Shown one piece after another: positions 1 through 7,750 of a stretch of DNA of 64,000 nt. The notes below the pieces were generated by a model. That model did no database searches, was not told the origin of the DNA, and saw nothing but the letters and a program-made list of their open reading frames with translations. The stretch spans positions 1 through 64,000 of the forward strand of contig JAAWDP010000013.1 in assembly GCA_022793815.1 (NCBI GenBank), in the 5' to 3' direction. The stretch is from Clostridia bacterium (GTDB lineage Bacteria; Bacillota; Clostridia; Christensenellales; Pumilibacteraceae). How positions within the stretch are numbered: the stretch's first letter is position 1; every line of letters starts with the position of its first letter. The position numbers and the translations under genes were made by a program.

Positions 1-188
1 AAGACAGTATTTAAGTAAATCGTTAGGTTTCATTTTATATATTACTCTTTATAAAAATTGCTGTATATCGTAAAATTATAATAGAAAGAAAAATGAAAGA
101 ACGCAACCGATTGAATTTTGCGGGAAATATAAAACATATCTATATCTCACTAGGCTACGAGTAGCCAAGTTCGTCCACGCTTAAAATA

Positions 189-229
189 CAATAGAAAAGG
201 TATGACTTTATGCCATACTTTTTCTATTG
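189..229. terminator. Long inverted repeat, probable bidirectional terminator
   Basis: The arms CAATAGAAAAGGTATG (189-204) and CATACTTTTTCTATTG (214-229) pair over 16 positions with one G-T pair and a 9-nt loop. The T-rich right arm and A-rich left arm fit an intrinsic terminator working in both directions, for an upstream gene outside the window. A small mobile-element end is an alternative, but no target-site duplication or second copy is visible here. Confidence 0.45.
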
Positions 230-306
230 CCTGCGACTTGCCTAAAACTCCCTATGGGAATTACTGTAAAAGCAAGCCTTGTTTTTTATATTCGTCGGCA
301 TTGCGC

Positions 307-335
307 TTGATTTTAATAGGGAAAAGGTGTATAAT
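307..335 (+). promoter_or_regulatory. Sigma-A promoter of the lipoprotein gene
   Basis: TTGATT at 307-312 and TATAAT at 330-335 are separated by 17 bp. A ribosome binding site (AAAGGAG) follows about 10 nt before the ATG at 371. Confidence 0.75.
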
Positions 336-370
336 ACGATGGCATACGGAATTTAAAGGAGTTTGTCAAA

Positions 371-841
371 ATGAAAAAAGCATTTACAAGCATTCTTATT
401 TGCCTGACGGCGTTTGCGGTAATGTGTCTGACAGGATGCATAAACGCATTTGCCGAGCATGAATATAACGATAACGAAAAAATAGTGCAGCTTGAAGACC
501 GCTATGCGAAAGAAATTTCAGTGTTTAATTCCATCGAAGGCGGCTACTCTCTTACCGTTTCGAAATTCTACGGGCGTCAAACGCTATGGAAGAAAAACCT
601 CGAAAACAGTGCGCAGATGCAGATACGGCTGGATTTGAGTGTTTCAAGCGGCAGTGCGAAAGTCGTATATATCGATTGCAACGATAACATAACAGTTCTA
701 ATCGAATGTTTGCAAGGCGGCGGCTCGGGCGCGCAGTCGGCAACAAAGACAATTTCTTTGACGAGCGGCTTGAACCGATTGAAAATTGTAGGCTGCGACT
801 GCAAAGACGTCGACCTGAAAATGTATTTCGACGAACCGTGA
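371..841 (+). CDS. Small predicted lipoprotein of unknown function
   Basis: This 156-residue protein has a classic lipoprotein signal peptide: a basic start (MKKAF), a hydrophobic core and the lipobox LTGC, with the lipidated cysteine at residue 23. It should therefore be anchored to the outer face of the membrane. The mature part is hydrophilic with no recognisable domain. The segment from about residue 55 alternates polar and aliphatic residues like a beta-sandwich, and there is a late cysteine pair (CDC). It stands alone, with its own promoter (307-335), an AAAGGAG ribosome binding site and a terminator at 932-966. The function is unknown. Confidence 0.75.
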   Translation: MKKAFTSILICLTAFAVMCLTGCINAFAEHEYNDNEKIVQLEDRYAKEISVFNSIEGGYSLTVSKFYGRQTLWKKNLENSAQMQIRLDLSVSSGSAKVVYIDCNDNITVLIECLQGGGSGAQSATKTISLTSGLNRLKIVGCDCKDVDLKMYFDEP

Positions 842-931
842 TTCCCATGTACGATACTTTTTCCGTACTGCTCGGCAACGGTTTACAAAGTCATGATTTC
901 GAAAGATTTACGGCAGGCAAAACACCTACGG

Positions 932-966
932 AAAAAAGACAACGAGTTTTGCTCATTGTCTTTTTT
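932..966. terminator. Bidirectional intrinsic terminator
   Basis: AAAAAAGACAA at 932-942 pairs with TTGTCTTTTTT at 956-966, with GAG/CTC extending the stem inside. It can end both the lipoprotein transcript (plus) and the tRNA-Leu transcript (minus). Confidence 0.8.
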
Positions 967-1039
967 CTTTTACCTTTTTGCGACAAAGCCCGCAACCCCG
1001 TTTACGAATACGTATTTAAGGTTCGAACTCTGTCTGTTA

Positions 1040-1124
1040 TGGTGCGGAGGATGGGACTTGAACCCACACGAGAATTAACCACAGGCGTCTGAAACCTGCG
1101 CGTCTGCCATTCCGCCACCTCCGC
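1040..1124 (-). tRNA. tRNA-Leu (anticodon CAG)
   Basis: The minus strand folds as an 85-nt class II tRNA. The acceptor stem is GCGGAGG/CCTCCGC (1118-1124 with 1044-1050), with a discriminator A and an encoded CCA at 1040-1042. The T-arm carries GGTTCAAGTCC, a long variable arm is present, and the anticodon loop TTCAGAC gives anticodon CAG, reading CUG leucine codons. It is the only tRNA I see in the window. It ends towards the bidirectional terminator at 932-966. Confidence 0.95.
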
Positions 1125-1208
1125 AAAATGCCGACTAAGTTATTATACTTGACTGATAAAGATTTGTCAACAATAGAACGCTGAAAAAAAGAAAAACTTT
1201 TTGACTGA

Positions 1209-1237
1209 TTGACAAGCATTCTTAAAGATAGTATAAT
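1209..1237 (+). promoter_or_regulatory. Consensus sigma-A promoter
   Basis: TTGACA at 1209-1214 and TATAAT at 1232-1237 with a 17-bp spacer match the consensus at all twelve positions. The promoter serves the membrane protein starting at TTG 1274. Confidence 0.85.
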
Positions 1238-1273
1238 TAGATACGGAATTTCGAAAAGCAGACAGGTGACGAA

Positions 1274-2158
1274 TTGAAGATAATAGAAGTAAACGGCAAT
1301 AAACAGTATATAATGAAAAAATGGCTTGCGACAAAAATCTCGTTTTATGCCGCGCTTGCCGTTTGCGCGGTCGCTGCGGCAGTCGGCATTGCAAGGTTTT
1401 GTCTCGGGCGTACCGACGGCGGCGGACTGTTTCACGATTTGGCGGTTGCCGTCGGAGCGGCGGCACTGCTGTTTATTCCGCTGATTGTCGAACGGGCATT
1501 GAAATGGTATATACCCAATTTGATTGTGCTTGCGGCATATTTTATTATCGTGACCAATCTGATAGGCGGAGAAGTATTTCATCTGTTCAATGCCTCGGGC
1601 ATAAACAATATAAAGATTTTCGACAAGGCAATGCATACTTTTAACGGCGTGGTATTCATGTTTTTCGGGTATTCGCTGTTTTCCATGCTGAACAACATTC
1701 CGTCGAAAAACAACAATTTCTCACCTCTGTTCGTGGCTTTCTTCGCATTCGGATTTTCCATGCTTATAGAATACGTTTGGGAAATATACGAGTTCACTCT
1801 CGACAGCATCGGCGAAGTATTCAATATGCAGCGTTGGAAGGACGGACTTGTTTCGCTTGACCCCAACGAAAACGGTTTCTACGAGATTTTCGACCGGCGC
1901 GGCAGCGCGATTGCGGACACTATGGGCGACATGATAGTGCATGCGCTCGGTTCTCTGCCCGTAGCCGTGGCGGGTATCGTATGCATGCGCAACGAAGGCG
2001 ACGATTTCATTTTGCGGACATCCGTGCTCAGTAAAAAGCAAGTTGCGTATTTTACCGCAGTAAATAACGGAATCGCCGTTCAAACGCAGGACGACTCGGC
2101 GGACAACCTCGCCGCGGAGACCGAAGCGGCTGCCGCAAACGACGCAAATACGCGTTAG
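1274..2158 (+). CDS. Multi-pass membrane protein, YjdF/DUF2238-like
   Basis: This 294-residue integral membrane protein has about six hydrophobic segments, starting near residues 20, 52, 78, 115, 145 and 215. It carries the pattern of the YjdF (DUF2238) family: an early Asp/His motif in a helix (FDKAMHTFNG), an acidic and aromatic helix (IEYVWEIYEF) and a late DTMGDMIVHALG motif. The family role is unknown. I chose TTG 1274 because AGGTGA lies 4 nt upstream. The in-frame ATG at 1313 has no ribosome binding site. A consensus promoter lies at 1209-1237. The C-terminal 35 residues are acidic, Ala-rich and probably disordered. Family placement is by motif only. Confidence 0.6.
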   Translation: MKIIEVNGNKQYIMKKWLATKISFYAALAVCAVAAAVGIARFCLGRTDGGGLFHDLAVAVGAAALLFIPLIVERALKWYIPNLIVLAAYFIIVTNLIGGEVFHLFNASGINNIKIFDKAMHTFNGVVFMFFGYSLFSMLNNIPSKNNNFSPLFVAFFAFGFSMLIEYVWEIYEFTLDSIGEVFNMQRWKDGLVSLDPNENGFYEIFDRRGSAIADTMGDMIVHALGSLPVAVAGIVCMRNEGDDFILRTSVLSKKQVAYFTAVNNGIAVQTQDDSADNLAAETEAAAANDANTR

Positions 2159-2191
2159 AAAAAAACTGTTCCCGAAATTCGGGCAATTAGC

Positions 2192-2220
2192 TTGACACTG
2201 CCGCATATATATCGTATAAT
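2192..2220 (+). promoter_or_regulatory. Consensus sigma-A promoter
   Basis: TTGACA at 2192-2197 and TATAAT at 2215-2220 with a 17-bp spacer again match the consensus fully. The short leader ends in AAGGAGAG before ATG 2253. Confidence 0.85.
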
Positions 2221-2252
2221 GAAATCACCAAATATGATAAGGAGAGTGCGTT

Positions 2253-2474
2253 ATGGCAAAAAGAGGCGACTATTTCGGTTTACCCTACATTGTGAGCGTG
2301 ATTCTCGCAATCATTCCTTTCACCGCATGGCTTTGCGGCTTCATCACGAGATTCATGGAAGGAAAGATAATCGCGGGCATTATCCGCTTGATAGGTCTTG
2401 GTTTTATCCTTTGGATTGTAGACCTTATCCTCATGATTGTCAGCAAACATATTTTGCGTTTGTTGCCGGTCTGA
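2253..2474 (+). CDS. Small membrane protein (73 aa), unknown function
   Basis: This 73-residue protein has two or three hydrophobic helices (about residues 10-30, 38-52 and 53-70) and short basic ends. It has no soluble domain and no family I can name. It looks like a real gene because it has a full-consensus promoter, a good ribosome binding site (AAGGAGAG, 8 nt before ATG) and its own intrinsic terminator straight after the stop. It is therefore a strong monocistronic unit. The sequence gives no clue to its job. Confidence 0.7.
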   Translation: MAKRGDYFGLPYIVSVILAIIPFTAWLCGFITRFMEGKIIAGIIRLIGLGFILWIVDLILMIVSKHILRLLPV

Positions 2475-2495
2475 TTAAAAGAAAGTACGAAAGAA

Positions 2496-2526
2496 AATCC
2501 CGTCTTGTTTCAAGTCGGGATTTTTT
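2496..2526 (+). terminator. Intrinsic terminator
   Basis: The stem AATCCCGTCTTG/CAAGTCGGGATT (one mismatch) is followed by six T. It ends the small membrane protein transcript. Confidence 0.85.
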
Positions 2527-2566
2527 CATGCCCTTAAAATCTTTTGCCGCTTTTTTTTCAAAACCG

Positions 2567-2595
2567 TTGACTTTACGGCGAGCATGTGATATACT
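2567..2595 (+). promoter_or_regulatory. Sigma-A promoter of the mutarotase-phosphoglucomutase pair
   Basis: TTGACT at 2567-2572 and TATACT at 2590-2595 with a 17-bp spacer. A strong AAAGGAGG site follows at 2642-2649. Confidence 0.75.
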
Positions 2596-2653
2596 TTTCG
2601 GGTAAATACATATAACAATCGCCTTTTGTTCGGGGATAAGGAAAGGAGGCTGT

Positions 2654-3532
2654 TTGGAAAGGATAGAGAACAACCTACTGCGTGTCGAGGCTGACCTTCA
2701 CGGCGGTGCGCTTTTTCGCATAACGGATAAACGCAGCGGCGCCGAATTGCTCTGGCAGGGTTCGCCCGATTCATGGCAGGGACGCGATGTGGTAATATTT
2801 CCGTTTGTTGCGCGTCTGAAAGACAAGACATATACTGCGGACGGCGCCGAGTATTCGATGAACAATCACGGACTTGTGCGCTACTTTGATTTGACGGTTG
2901 CGAAAAAGACGGAAACCTATCTCGAACTCGGTTTCGAAAGCAACGCTCAAACGCTGAAACAATACCCGTTCGAATTTATGTTTTCCGTGGCATACCGTCT
3001 TGAAAACGACTCTCTTTACATAAAATACAAAGTGCAAAATACGGGAAATAAAACCATGTATTTTTCGCTAGGCGGTCATGCGGCGTACAATATATGTTGC
3101 ACCGTCGGCGATGTCGACGACATTTCGGGAAACAAGTTGGTGTTTGCCGAAAGACAAACGCTTGTGCGTTACGTGCTCGACGGTGAGGGTAAGTTTATCA
3201 CGGGAGAAGGTCAGCCGCTTGAAATAGAAGAGTTGCCGCTTTCGAAAGAGCTCTTTCAAAAACACAAGACGCTCATATACGGCTCGGTTAAAGGCGGCGT
3301 TACTCTTTTGAAACGCGACGGTTCGAAGGTCGTGTACGACCTCGGCGGCGCGCCTTATACGGCGGTTTGGTCGCATGAGCGCAAGGGCGGATATGTGTGC
3401 GTCGAGCCGTGGTGGGGATTGCCCGATTACGCGGATTGCAATAAAGAGCTGCGCTTTAAACGCGGCATAAATGCTTTGGAAACGGGAAAGACGTTCGAGT
3501 GCGGTTACACCGCGACATATATAAACAGGTAA
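2654..3532 (+). CDS. Aldose 1-epimerase family protein (LacX-type mutarotase)
   Basis: This 292-residue protein of the galactose-mutarotase superfamily probably interconverts the alpha and beta anomers of an aldose or phosphorylated sugar in the cytoplasm. LacX-like features include NHGLVR near residue 74, GGHAAYNI near residue 140 (catalytic-type histidine) and the C-terminal VCVEPWWGLPD segment with an acidic residue. The start is TTG 2654, placed by AAAGGAGG 4 nt upstream, and no closer ATG exists. The next gene, phosphoglucomutase, is 52 nt downstream on the same strand, so the two probably act together in hexose metabolism. The substrate cannot be read from the sequence. Confidence 0.82.
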   Translation: MERIENNLLRVEADLHGGALFRITDKRSGAELLWQGSPDSWQGRDVVIFPFVARLKDKTYTADGAEYSMNNHGLVRYFDLTVAKKTETYLELGFESNAQTLKQYPFEFMFSVAYRLENDSLYIKYKVQNTGNKTMYFSLGGHAAYNICCTVGDVDDISGNKLVFAERQTLVRYVLDGEGKFITGEGQPLEIEELPLSKELFQKHKTLIYGSVKGGVTLLKRDGSKVVYDLGGAPYTAVWSHERKGGYVCVEPWWGLPDYADCNKELRFKRGINALETGKTFECGYTATYINR

Positions 3533-3584
3533 TAAAGCCGTTCGCCGATATGACGGACGGGGTCGAAATAAGCGGAGGTATAAA

Positions 3585-5246
3585 ATGACAAACAAAGAAA
3601 AGTACGAGCTGTGGCTGAAAAAAGTCACCGATGCCGAGGTCAAAGCGGGATTGGAAAAAATGAGGGGGGACGACAAGGCAATAGACAATGCCTTCTATAA
3701 AGACTTGGAGTTCGGCACGGGCGGACTGCGCGGCGAACTCGGAGCGGGCACAAACTGTCTTAACGTGTATACGATTCGCAAGGTTACGCAGGGCATAGCC
3801 GACTGCATGAAACACTACGGATATAAGAGCGCGGCGATAAGTCACGATTCCCGCATAAATTCCGACGTGTTCGCGGCGGAAGCAGCGGCGGTCTTTGCGG
3901 CGAACGGAATAAAGGCGTACCTTACGAAAGAACTTATGCCCACGCCGTTTCTGTCGTTTATAACGCGCTTTTACAAAGCGGACATAGGTGTTATGATAAC
4001 CGCCAGCCATAATCCCGCAAAGTACAACGGTTACAAGGTTTACGGCAGCGACGGCTGTCAGTTGACCGACAAAAGAGCAGGCGAAATGATAGGCTATATC
4101 GAAAAAGTCGACCCGTTCGAAGTCAAAGTCGCGGATAAAGAGGAAAGCCTGAAACACTCGATGTTGGAATATGTAAGCGACGACGTTACGCAAATGTATC
4201 TTGCCGAGGTGCAAAAGCGCTCGGTCGGCGACGCAGAGGGGCTGAAAATAGCATATTCGCCGCTCAACGGCACAGGCTATAAACTTGTTCCCGAAATATT
4301 GAAGCGCTCGAAAGCGGCTGCGCTCGACATCGTTCCTCAGCAAGGCTATCCCGACGGCAGATTTACGACGTGTTCCTATCCCAACCCCGAAAAAGCCGAG
4401 GCGCTCAAACTCGGGCTCGAGCTTGCGGCAAAAAAAGACGCAGACATATTGATAGCCACGGACCCCGACGCGGACAGAATGGGTATCGCGGTCAAGCACG
4501 GAGGAGAATACGTTTTGATGACCGGCAACGAAGTGGGCGTATTGCTTACCGACTATCTGTTTGCGGCAAAAAAGAAAAACGGAACACTGCCGAAAAATCC
4601 CGTGCTTGTAAAGACCATAGTCAGCACCGCGCTTGCGGCTAAGGTGGCTGAGCAGTACGGCGCCGAAGTACATGATGTGCTCACGGGTTTCAAGTATATA
4701 GGCGACGTCATCGGCAAGCTTGAAGCAAAAGGCGAGGCACAGCGCTTCGTGCTGGGCTTCGAGGAAAGCTACGGCTATCTTTCCGGTAGTTACGTGCGCG
4801 ATAAAGATGCCGTGGTGGCAAGCATGCTTACCGCCGAAATGACGGCGTATTACAAGAAAAAAGGCATGACGCTTGTGGACAGGATAAACGAGCTTTACGT
4901 AAAATTCGGCTGTTACGAACACAAACTCAAATCCTACGAATACGCGGGAGCTGCGGGCAATGCGAAAATGAAAGAGCTGCTTGCGTCGCTTCGAGCAAAT
5001 CTTCCCGAAGAAATAGGCGGCAGCGCTGTCGTCGATACCGTGGATTATCTAACGCAGGACAGATTCGATTTGCCCAAGTCCGACGTACTCAAATTCACAA
5101 TGGAAAACGGGTCGTCGCTCATCGTACGCCCGTCGGGAACCGAACCGCTCATAAAAGTTTATTTTACGGTTTCGCTTACCCGCAAAGAAAACGCCGAATT
5201 GCTGGAAAAGATGTTCGCTTATGCCGACTCCGTGCTTAAAGCGTAA
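3585..5246 (+). CDS. pgcA: Alpha-phosphoglucomutase / phosphomannomutase
   Basis: This enzyme interconverts glucose 1-phosphate and glucose 6-phosphate (possibly also mannose phosphates), linking glycolysis to nucleotide sugars and cell-wall precursors. All four family signatures are in order: the phosphoserine loop TASHNP (Ser141), the metal loop TDPDADRMG, the sugar loop GFEESYGY and the phosphate loop RPSGTEPLIK near the C terminus. The length of 553 residues is slightly below the usual 570-580 for the Firmicutes PgcA type. ATG 3585 follows GCGGAGG. It is probably cotranscribed with the mutarotase and ends at a strong terminator (5267-5299). Glucose versus mannose preference is not decided. 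Confidence 0.93.
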   Translation: MTNKEKYELWLKKVTDAEVKAGLEKMRGDDKAIDNAFYKDLEFGTGGLRGELGAGTNCLNVYTIRKVTQGIADCMKHYGYKSAAISHDSRINSDVFAAEAAAVFAANGIKAYLTKELMPTPFLSFITRFYKADIGVMITASHNPAKYNGYKVYGSDGCQLTDKRAGEMIGYIEKVDPFEVKVADKEESLKHSMLEYVSDDVTQMYLAEVQKRSVGDAEGLKIAYSPLNGTGYKLVPEILKRSKAAALDIVPQQGYPDGRFTTCSYPNPEKAEALKLGLELAAKKDADILIATDPDADRMGIAVKHGGEYVLMTGNEVGVLLTDYLFAAKKKNGTLPKNPVLVKTIVSTALAAKVAEQYGAEVHDVLTGFKYIGDVIGKLEAKGEAQRFVLGFEESYGYLSGSYVRDKDAVVASMLTAEMTAYYKKKGMTLVDRINELYVKFGCYEHKLKSYEYAGAAGNAKMKELLASLRANLPEEIGGSAVVDTVDYLTQDRFDLPKSDVLKFTMENGSSLIVRPSGTEPLIKVYFTVSLTRKENAELLEKMFAYADSVLKA

Positions 5247-5266
5247 AATGTTTTGATACCGAAAGA

Positions 5267-5299
5267 AAATCCTTCGGCGAAAATGCCGAAGGATTTTTT
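5267..5299 (+). terminator. Intrinsic terminator after phosphoglucomutase
   Basis: AATCCTTCGGC pairs perfectly with GCCGAAGGATT around a 6-nt loop, followed by a T run. Confidence 0.9.
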
Positions 5300-5342
5300 A
5301 TAAGATTTTTTTGCGGACGGCACATCTCGCCGCCTCAAAAAC

Positions 5343-5370
5343 TTGACAAGGAGCCGCGGTTTGGTGTAAT
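5343..5370 (+). promoter_or_regulatory. Promoter of the ANTAR-purF-carAB-pyrG-dapL operon
   Basis: TTGACA at 5343-5348 is followed after 16 bp by TGTAAT (5365-5370). TAATAT, 2 nt further on, is an alternative. It lies between the upstream terminator and a leader of about 365 nt. Confidence 0.65.
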
Positions 5371-5375
5371 ATATT

Positions 5376-5734
5376 CGGGATAGGATTTTTCTCGGCGTTC
5401 GGGTCGCGCTTGTCGGCAAGGCAAACGAAGAAGAACGCGAATTTTATGTAAAGGAGCAGTGCCGTATGAATTGCACGGTGGGCGGATGCCGCGCCGAAAA
5501 CAATCGTATAAATATTACAGGCAGTCGGCGGCATAAGACTTTCGGTCTGATACGTTCGAAAGACGCTTTGACATTCGGCGTCGGATTTAATGTCCCGCCG
5601 ACGGCAAAAAGCCAAGCTGCAACGGACTTATTACTCTTTTCGGTTTTACCCGCTTCGGGCATATTGCCCCCGCGTCGCGCCGACAGAGTGGTAAGTCTTT
5701 TTTGTGTGACGCTCGCGGCTTTTACGGCGGCTTA
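5376..5734 (+). promoter_or_regulatory. Long structured leader ahead of the ANTAR regulator gene
   Basis: About 360 nt separate the promoter from the first recognisable gene. The stretch contains several small hairpins (for example CTTG/CAAG near 5409-5420 and CCCG/CGGG near 5649-5658) and ends with a terminator-like stem at 5625-5703. ANTAR proteins are known to bind paired hexaloop hairpins in nascent leaders and prevent termination, so this is a candidate target of the downstream regulator. I could not identify a convincing pair of AnnGnn hexaloops by eye. An 89-codon frame (5466-5735, AAAGGAG 9 nt before its ATG) crosses the region. Its product resembles nothing I know and it runs through the terminator stem, so I treat it as non-coding or at most a leader peptide. 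Confidence 0.5.
5625..5703 (+). terminator. Candidate regulated terminator (attenuator) in the leader
   Basis: GACTTATTACTCT (5625-5637) pairs over all 13 positions, two of them G-U, with AGAGTGGTAAGTC (5685-5697), and six T follow (5698-5703). The enclosed 47 nt form GC-rich inner hairpins. It lies between the promoter and the regulator gene, so it would block the whole operon unless prevented. Confidence 0.6.
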
Positions 5735-6301
5735 GTGGACGCGCTTATAGTAACTCCCGCTCAAAAGGCGGCAAAGGCAGTGGAAAGCGTGGTACGCGCT
5801 TGCGGCGACTACACCGTCACGTTTTCTCCGTCGGCAGCCGACGCGCTCGGAAAAATCCGTTCGAAGGTCTACGATTTGGTAATTATAGACGGCTCGCCTG
5901 CTTGCGGCAGAAGCAAGGAAGCGGCATTGACGGCGGCGTCGCGCACGGAAAGCGGAGTAATTCTGCTCGTCGGAGCGGACATGTTCGAAAAGAGCGTGAT
6001 GCAGTTGTCCGAGCGCGGAATAGTCGCGGTGTCCGAGCCTCTGTCGAAAATCGCATTGCTGTCGGCAGTGAGAACGGTTTACGCATTTAACATGCGGCTT
6101 GCACGCTTGCGCGACGAGAACAGAAACTTAAACAAGAAGCTCGAAGATTTGAAAATAGTCGACCGAGCCAAAATCGCGCTTGTGGTGCGGCTGGGCTACA
6201 CCGAAAGCGAGGCGCACAAATACATCGAAAGACAGGCGATGAATCTGCGCACAAGCAGAAGGGACGTCGCTGTCGGCATACTCAAAACTTATGAATACTG
6301 A
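5735..6301 (+). CDS. Response regulator-like protein with ANTAR RNA-binding domain
   Basis: This 188-residue cytoplasmic regulator has three parts: a degenerate receiver fold (residues about 1-115, with YDLVIIDG in place of a normal phosphoacceptor loop), a coiled coil rich in Arg, Leu and Asn (about 115-140) and a C-terminal ANTAR domain (about 140-188, from VDRAKIAL to VAVGILKTYEY). ANTAR domains bind leader RNA hairpins and prevent termination. I place the start at GTG 5735, because the family begins just before the first beta strand (DALIVTP) and upstream codons run into the terminator. The ribosome binding site is weak. The next gene, purF, starts 11 nt after the stop. The following genes are mostly glutamine-dependent, suggesting nitrogen control. 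The signal sensed is unknown. Confidence 0.85.
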   Translation: MDALIVTPAQKAAKAVESVVRACGDYTVTFSPSAADALGKIRSKVYDLVIIDGSPACGRSKEAALTAASRTESGVILLVGADMFEKSVMQLSERGIVAVSEPLSKIALLSAVRTVYAFNMRLARLRDENRNLNKKLEDLKIVDRAKIALVVRLGYTESEAHKYIERQAMNLRTSRRDVAVGILKTYEY

Positions 6302-6311
6302 AAGGAGCTCT

Positions 6312-7736
6312 ATGGATTACGATTCGGAAAAACCGAGAGAAGAATGCGGTGTGTTCGGCATAATTTCACCCGAGCCGATTCCTTGCGCGGGACTGAGTGC
6401 GGTGGCGCTTTTGGCGCTTCAACACCGCGGGCAGGAAGGCGCGGGTATCGCTCTGTTCGACGGCGGCGACGTTAAGTGCAAAAAGAACGTCGGGCTTGTC
6501 GATGAAATATTCGGCGCGGACTATCTCGAATATGCGCCGAAAGTCAAAGTCGCCGTGGCTCATGTGCGCTATTCCACAACGGGCGTAAACAGCGCGGAAA
6601 ACGCGCAGCCGATTGTAACCAAGCATTCCCGTCTTACCTGCGCGCTTGCGCATAACGGCAATCTCACCAATGCGGCGGCATTACATAAAAAAATGGTGCG
6701 TGAAAGCGGAAAAATATTCACGACCACCAACGACACGGAAATAATCAATATGCTGCTTATAGACGAAACCATCAAGTGCCGCGATTTGAATCAAGCCGTG
6801 TACAATGTGACAAACATCATAGAGGGCGCGTATTCGCTTGTTATAGGAACGGGCGACAGGCTGATAGCGGTGCGCGATAAAAACGGATTCCGCCCCCTGT
6901 GCATGGGTAAACTCAAAAACGCTACCGTGTTCGCTTCCGAAAGCTGTGCGCTGGACTCGATAGGCGCAGAGTTTGTGCGCGACGTGGAGCCGGGTGAAAT
7001 AGTCTGCGTGGATGTAAACGGAAAGACGACATCGGTAAAACACGACCTTACCGGGGTAAGACGCGGATTATGCGTGTTCGAAATGGTATATTTTGCGCGC
7101 CCCGATTCCGTTATCGACGGCATGAGCGTTTACGAGGCGCGGCTCGAAATGGGCAGGGCTCTTTGGCAGCAGCAGCCCGTCGACGCGGATATGGTTTGCG
7201 GCGTACCCGATTCGGGGCTTGTGTCCGCTTACGGTTATGCGCGTGCTTCCGGTATACCTTACGGCACGGCGTTTATAAAAAACCGCTATGTCGGGCGCAG
7301 TTTCATAGTGCCGTCGCAGCTCAAACGCGAAGAAACAGTGAGCGTGAAACTCAATCCGCTCAAAGCCGCGGTGGAAGGCAAACGCATAGTGCTTGTCGAC
7401 GATTCCATAGTGCGCGGCACGACAAGCGCCAGGATAATCAAAACGCTGAGAAAGGCGGGCGCAAAGGAAGTGCACATGCGCATAGCGTCGCCGCCGTTCA
7501 GACACCCGTGTCATTTCGGTATAGATATAGACAGCGAGGAAAATCTCATAGCAAACAAGACCGACGTAGAGGGTATCAGAAAATGCATAGGCGCTGATTC
7601 TTTGGTGTTCATGGACTACGGCAGTCTTATGAAAATAAATCTCGGTAAAAATGTCAAATTCTGCGGCGGCTGCTTTTCGGGCGATTATCCCGTAAAAGCG
7701 GACGCGGCTGGCGGTAAGGATAAATTCGACGATTGA
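6312..7736 (+). CDS. purF: Amidophosphoribosyltransferase
   Basis: PurF makes 5-phosphoribosylamine from PRPP and glutamine, the first committed step of purine synthesis. Residues 1-11 are the short propeptide cut off to expose the catalytic Cys12 (ECGVFG) of the N-terminal nucleophile glutaminase. The C-terminal phosphoribosyltransferase domain carries the PRPP loop VLVDDSIVRGTTS. Cysteines in the CVFEMVY, HPCHFG and CGGCFSG segments fit the 4Fe-4S cluster of the Bacillus-type enzyme. The length of 474 residues is normal. I start at ATG 6312, which has AAGGAG 5 nt upstream, rather than ATG 6291, which lies inside the preceding gene. It is the second gene of the ANTAR-led operon. No other purine genes are nearby. 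Confidence 0.95.
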   Translation: MDYDSEKPREECGVFGIISPEPIPCAGLSAVALLALQHRGQEGAGIALFDGGDVKCKKNVGLVDEIFGADYLEYAPKVKVAVAHVRYSTTGVNSAENAQPIVTKHSRLTCALAHNGNLTNAAALHKKMVRESGKIFTTTNDTEIINMLLIDETIKCRDLNQAVYNVTNIIEGAYSLVIGTGDRLIAVRDKNGFRPLCMGKLKNATVFASESCALDSIGAEFVRDVEPGEIVCVDVNGKTTSVKHDLTGVRRGLCVFEMVYFARPDSVIDGMSVYEARLEMGRALWQQQPVDADMVCGVPDSGLVSAYGYARASGIPYGTAFIKNRYVGRSFIVPSQLKREETVSVKLNPLKAAVEGKRIVLVDDSIVRGTTSARIIKTLRKAGAKEVHMRIASPPFRHPCHFGIDIDSEENLIANKTDVEGIRKCIGADSLVFMDYGSLMKINLGKNVKFCGGCFSGDYPVKADAAGGKDKFDD

Positions 7737-7750
7737 ACGGAGGAACTTCA

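Larger units (their letters stand above)
1..370. other. AT-rich intergenic region upstream of the lipoprotein gene
   Basis: No convincing gene is seen. The stretch is AT-rich. It holds a short hairpin at 153-166 (GGCTA/TAGCC arms), a long inverted repeat at 189-229 and the promoter at 307-335. A 22-codon frame starting at ATG 93 is preceded by a weak purine-rich stretch, but nothing supports its translation. The end of an upstream gene may lie just outside the window. Confidence 0.5.

Noticed and set aside
3456..4922. 488-codon minus-strand open frame opposite phosphoglucomutase
   Set aside because: Antisense shadow. The sense strand has all four enzyme motifs.
5376..5734. Known riboswitch (ZTP, PRPP/ykkC or glutamine type) ahead of the ANTAR-purF operon
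   Set aside because: A GGGTCG start near 5401 recalls ZTP elements, but the rest of the conserved core of these aptamers is not found.
5466..5735. 89-codon frame with a fair ribosome binding site in the leader of the ANTAR operon
   Set aside because: It runs through the terminator-like stem, resembles no protein family, and its composition follows the structured RNA. A leader peptide is possible but not shown.
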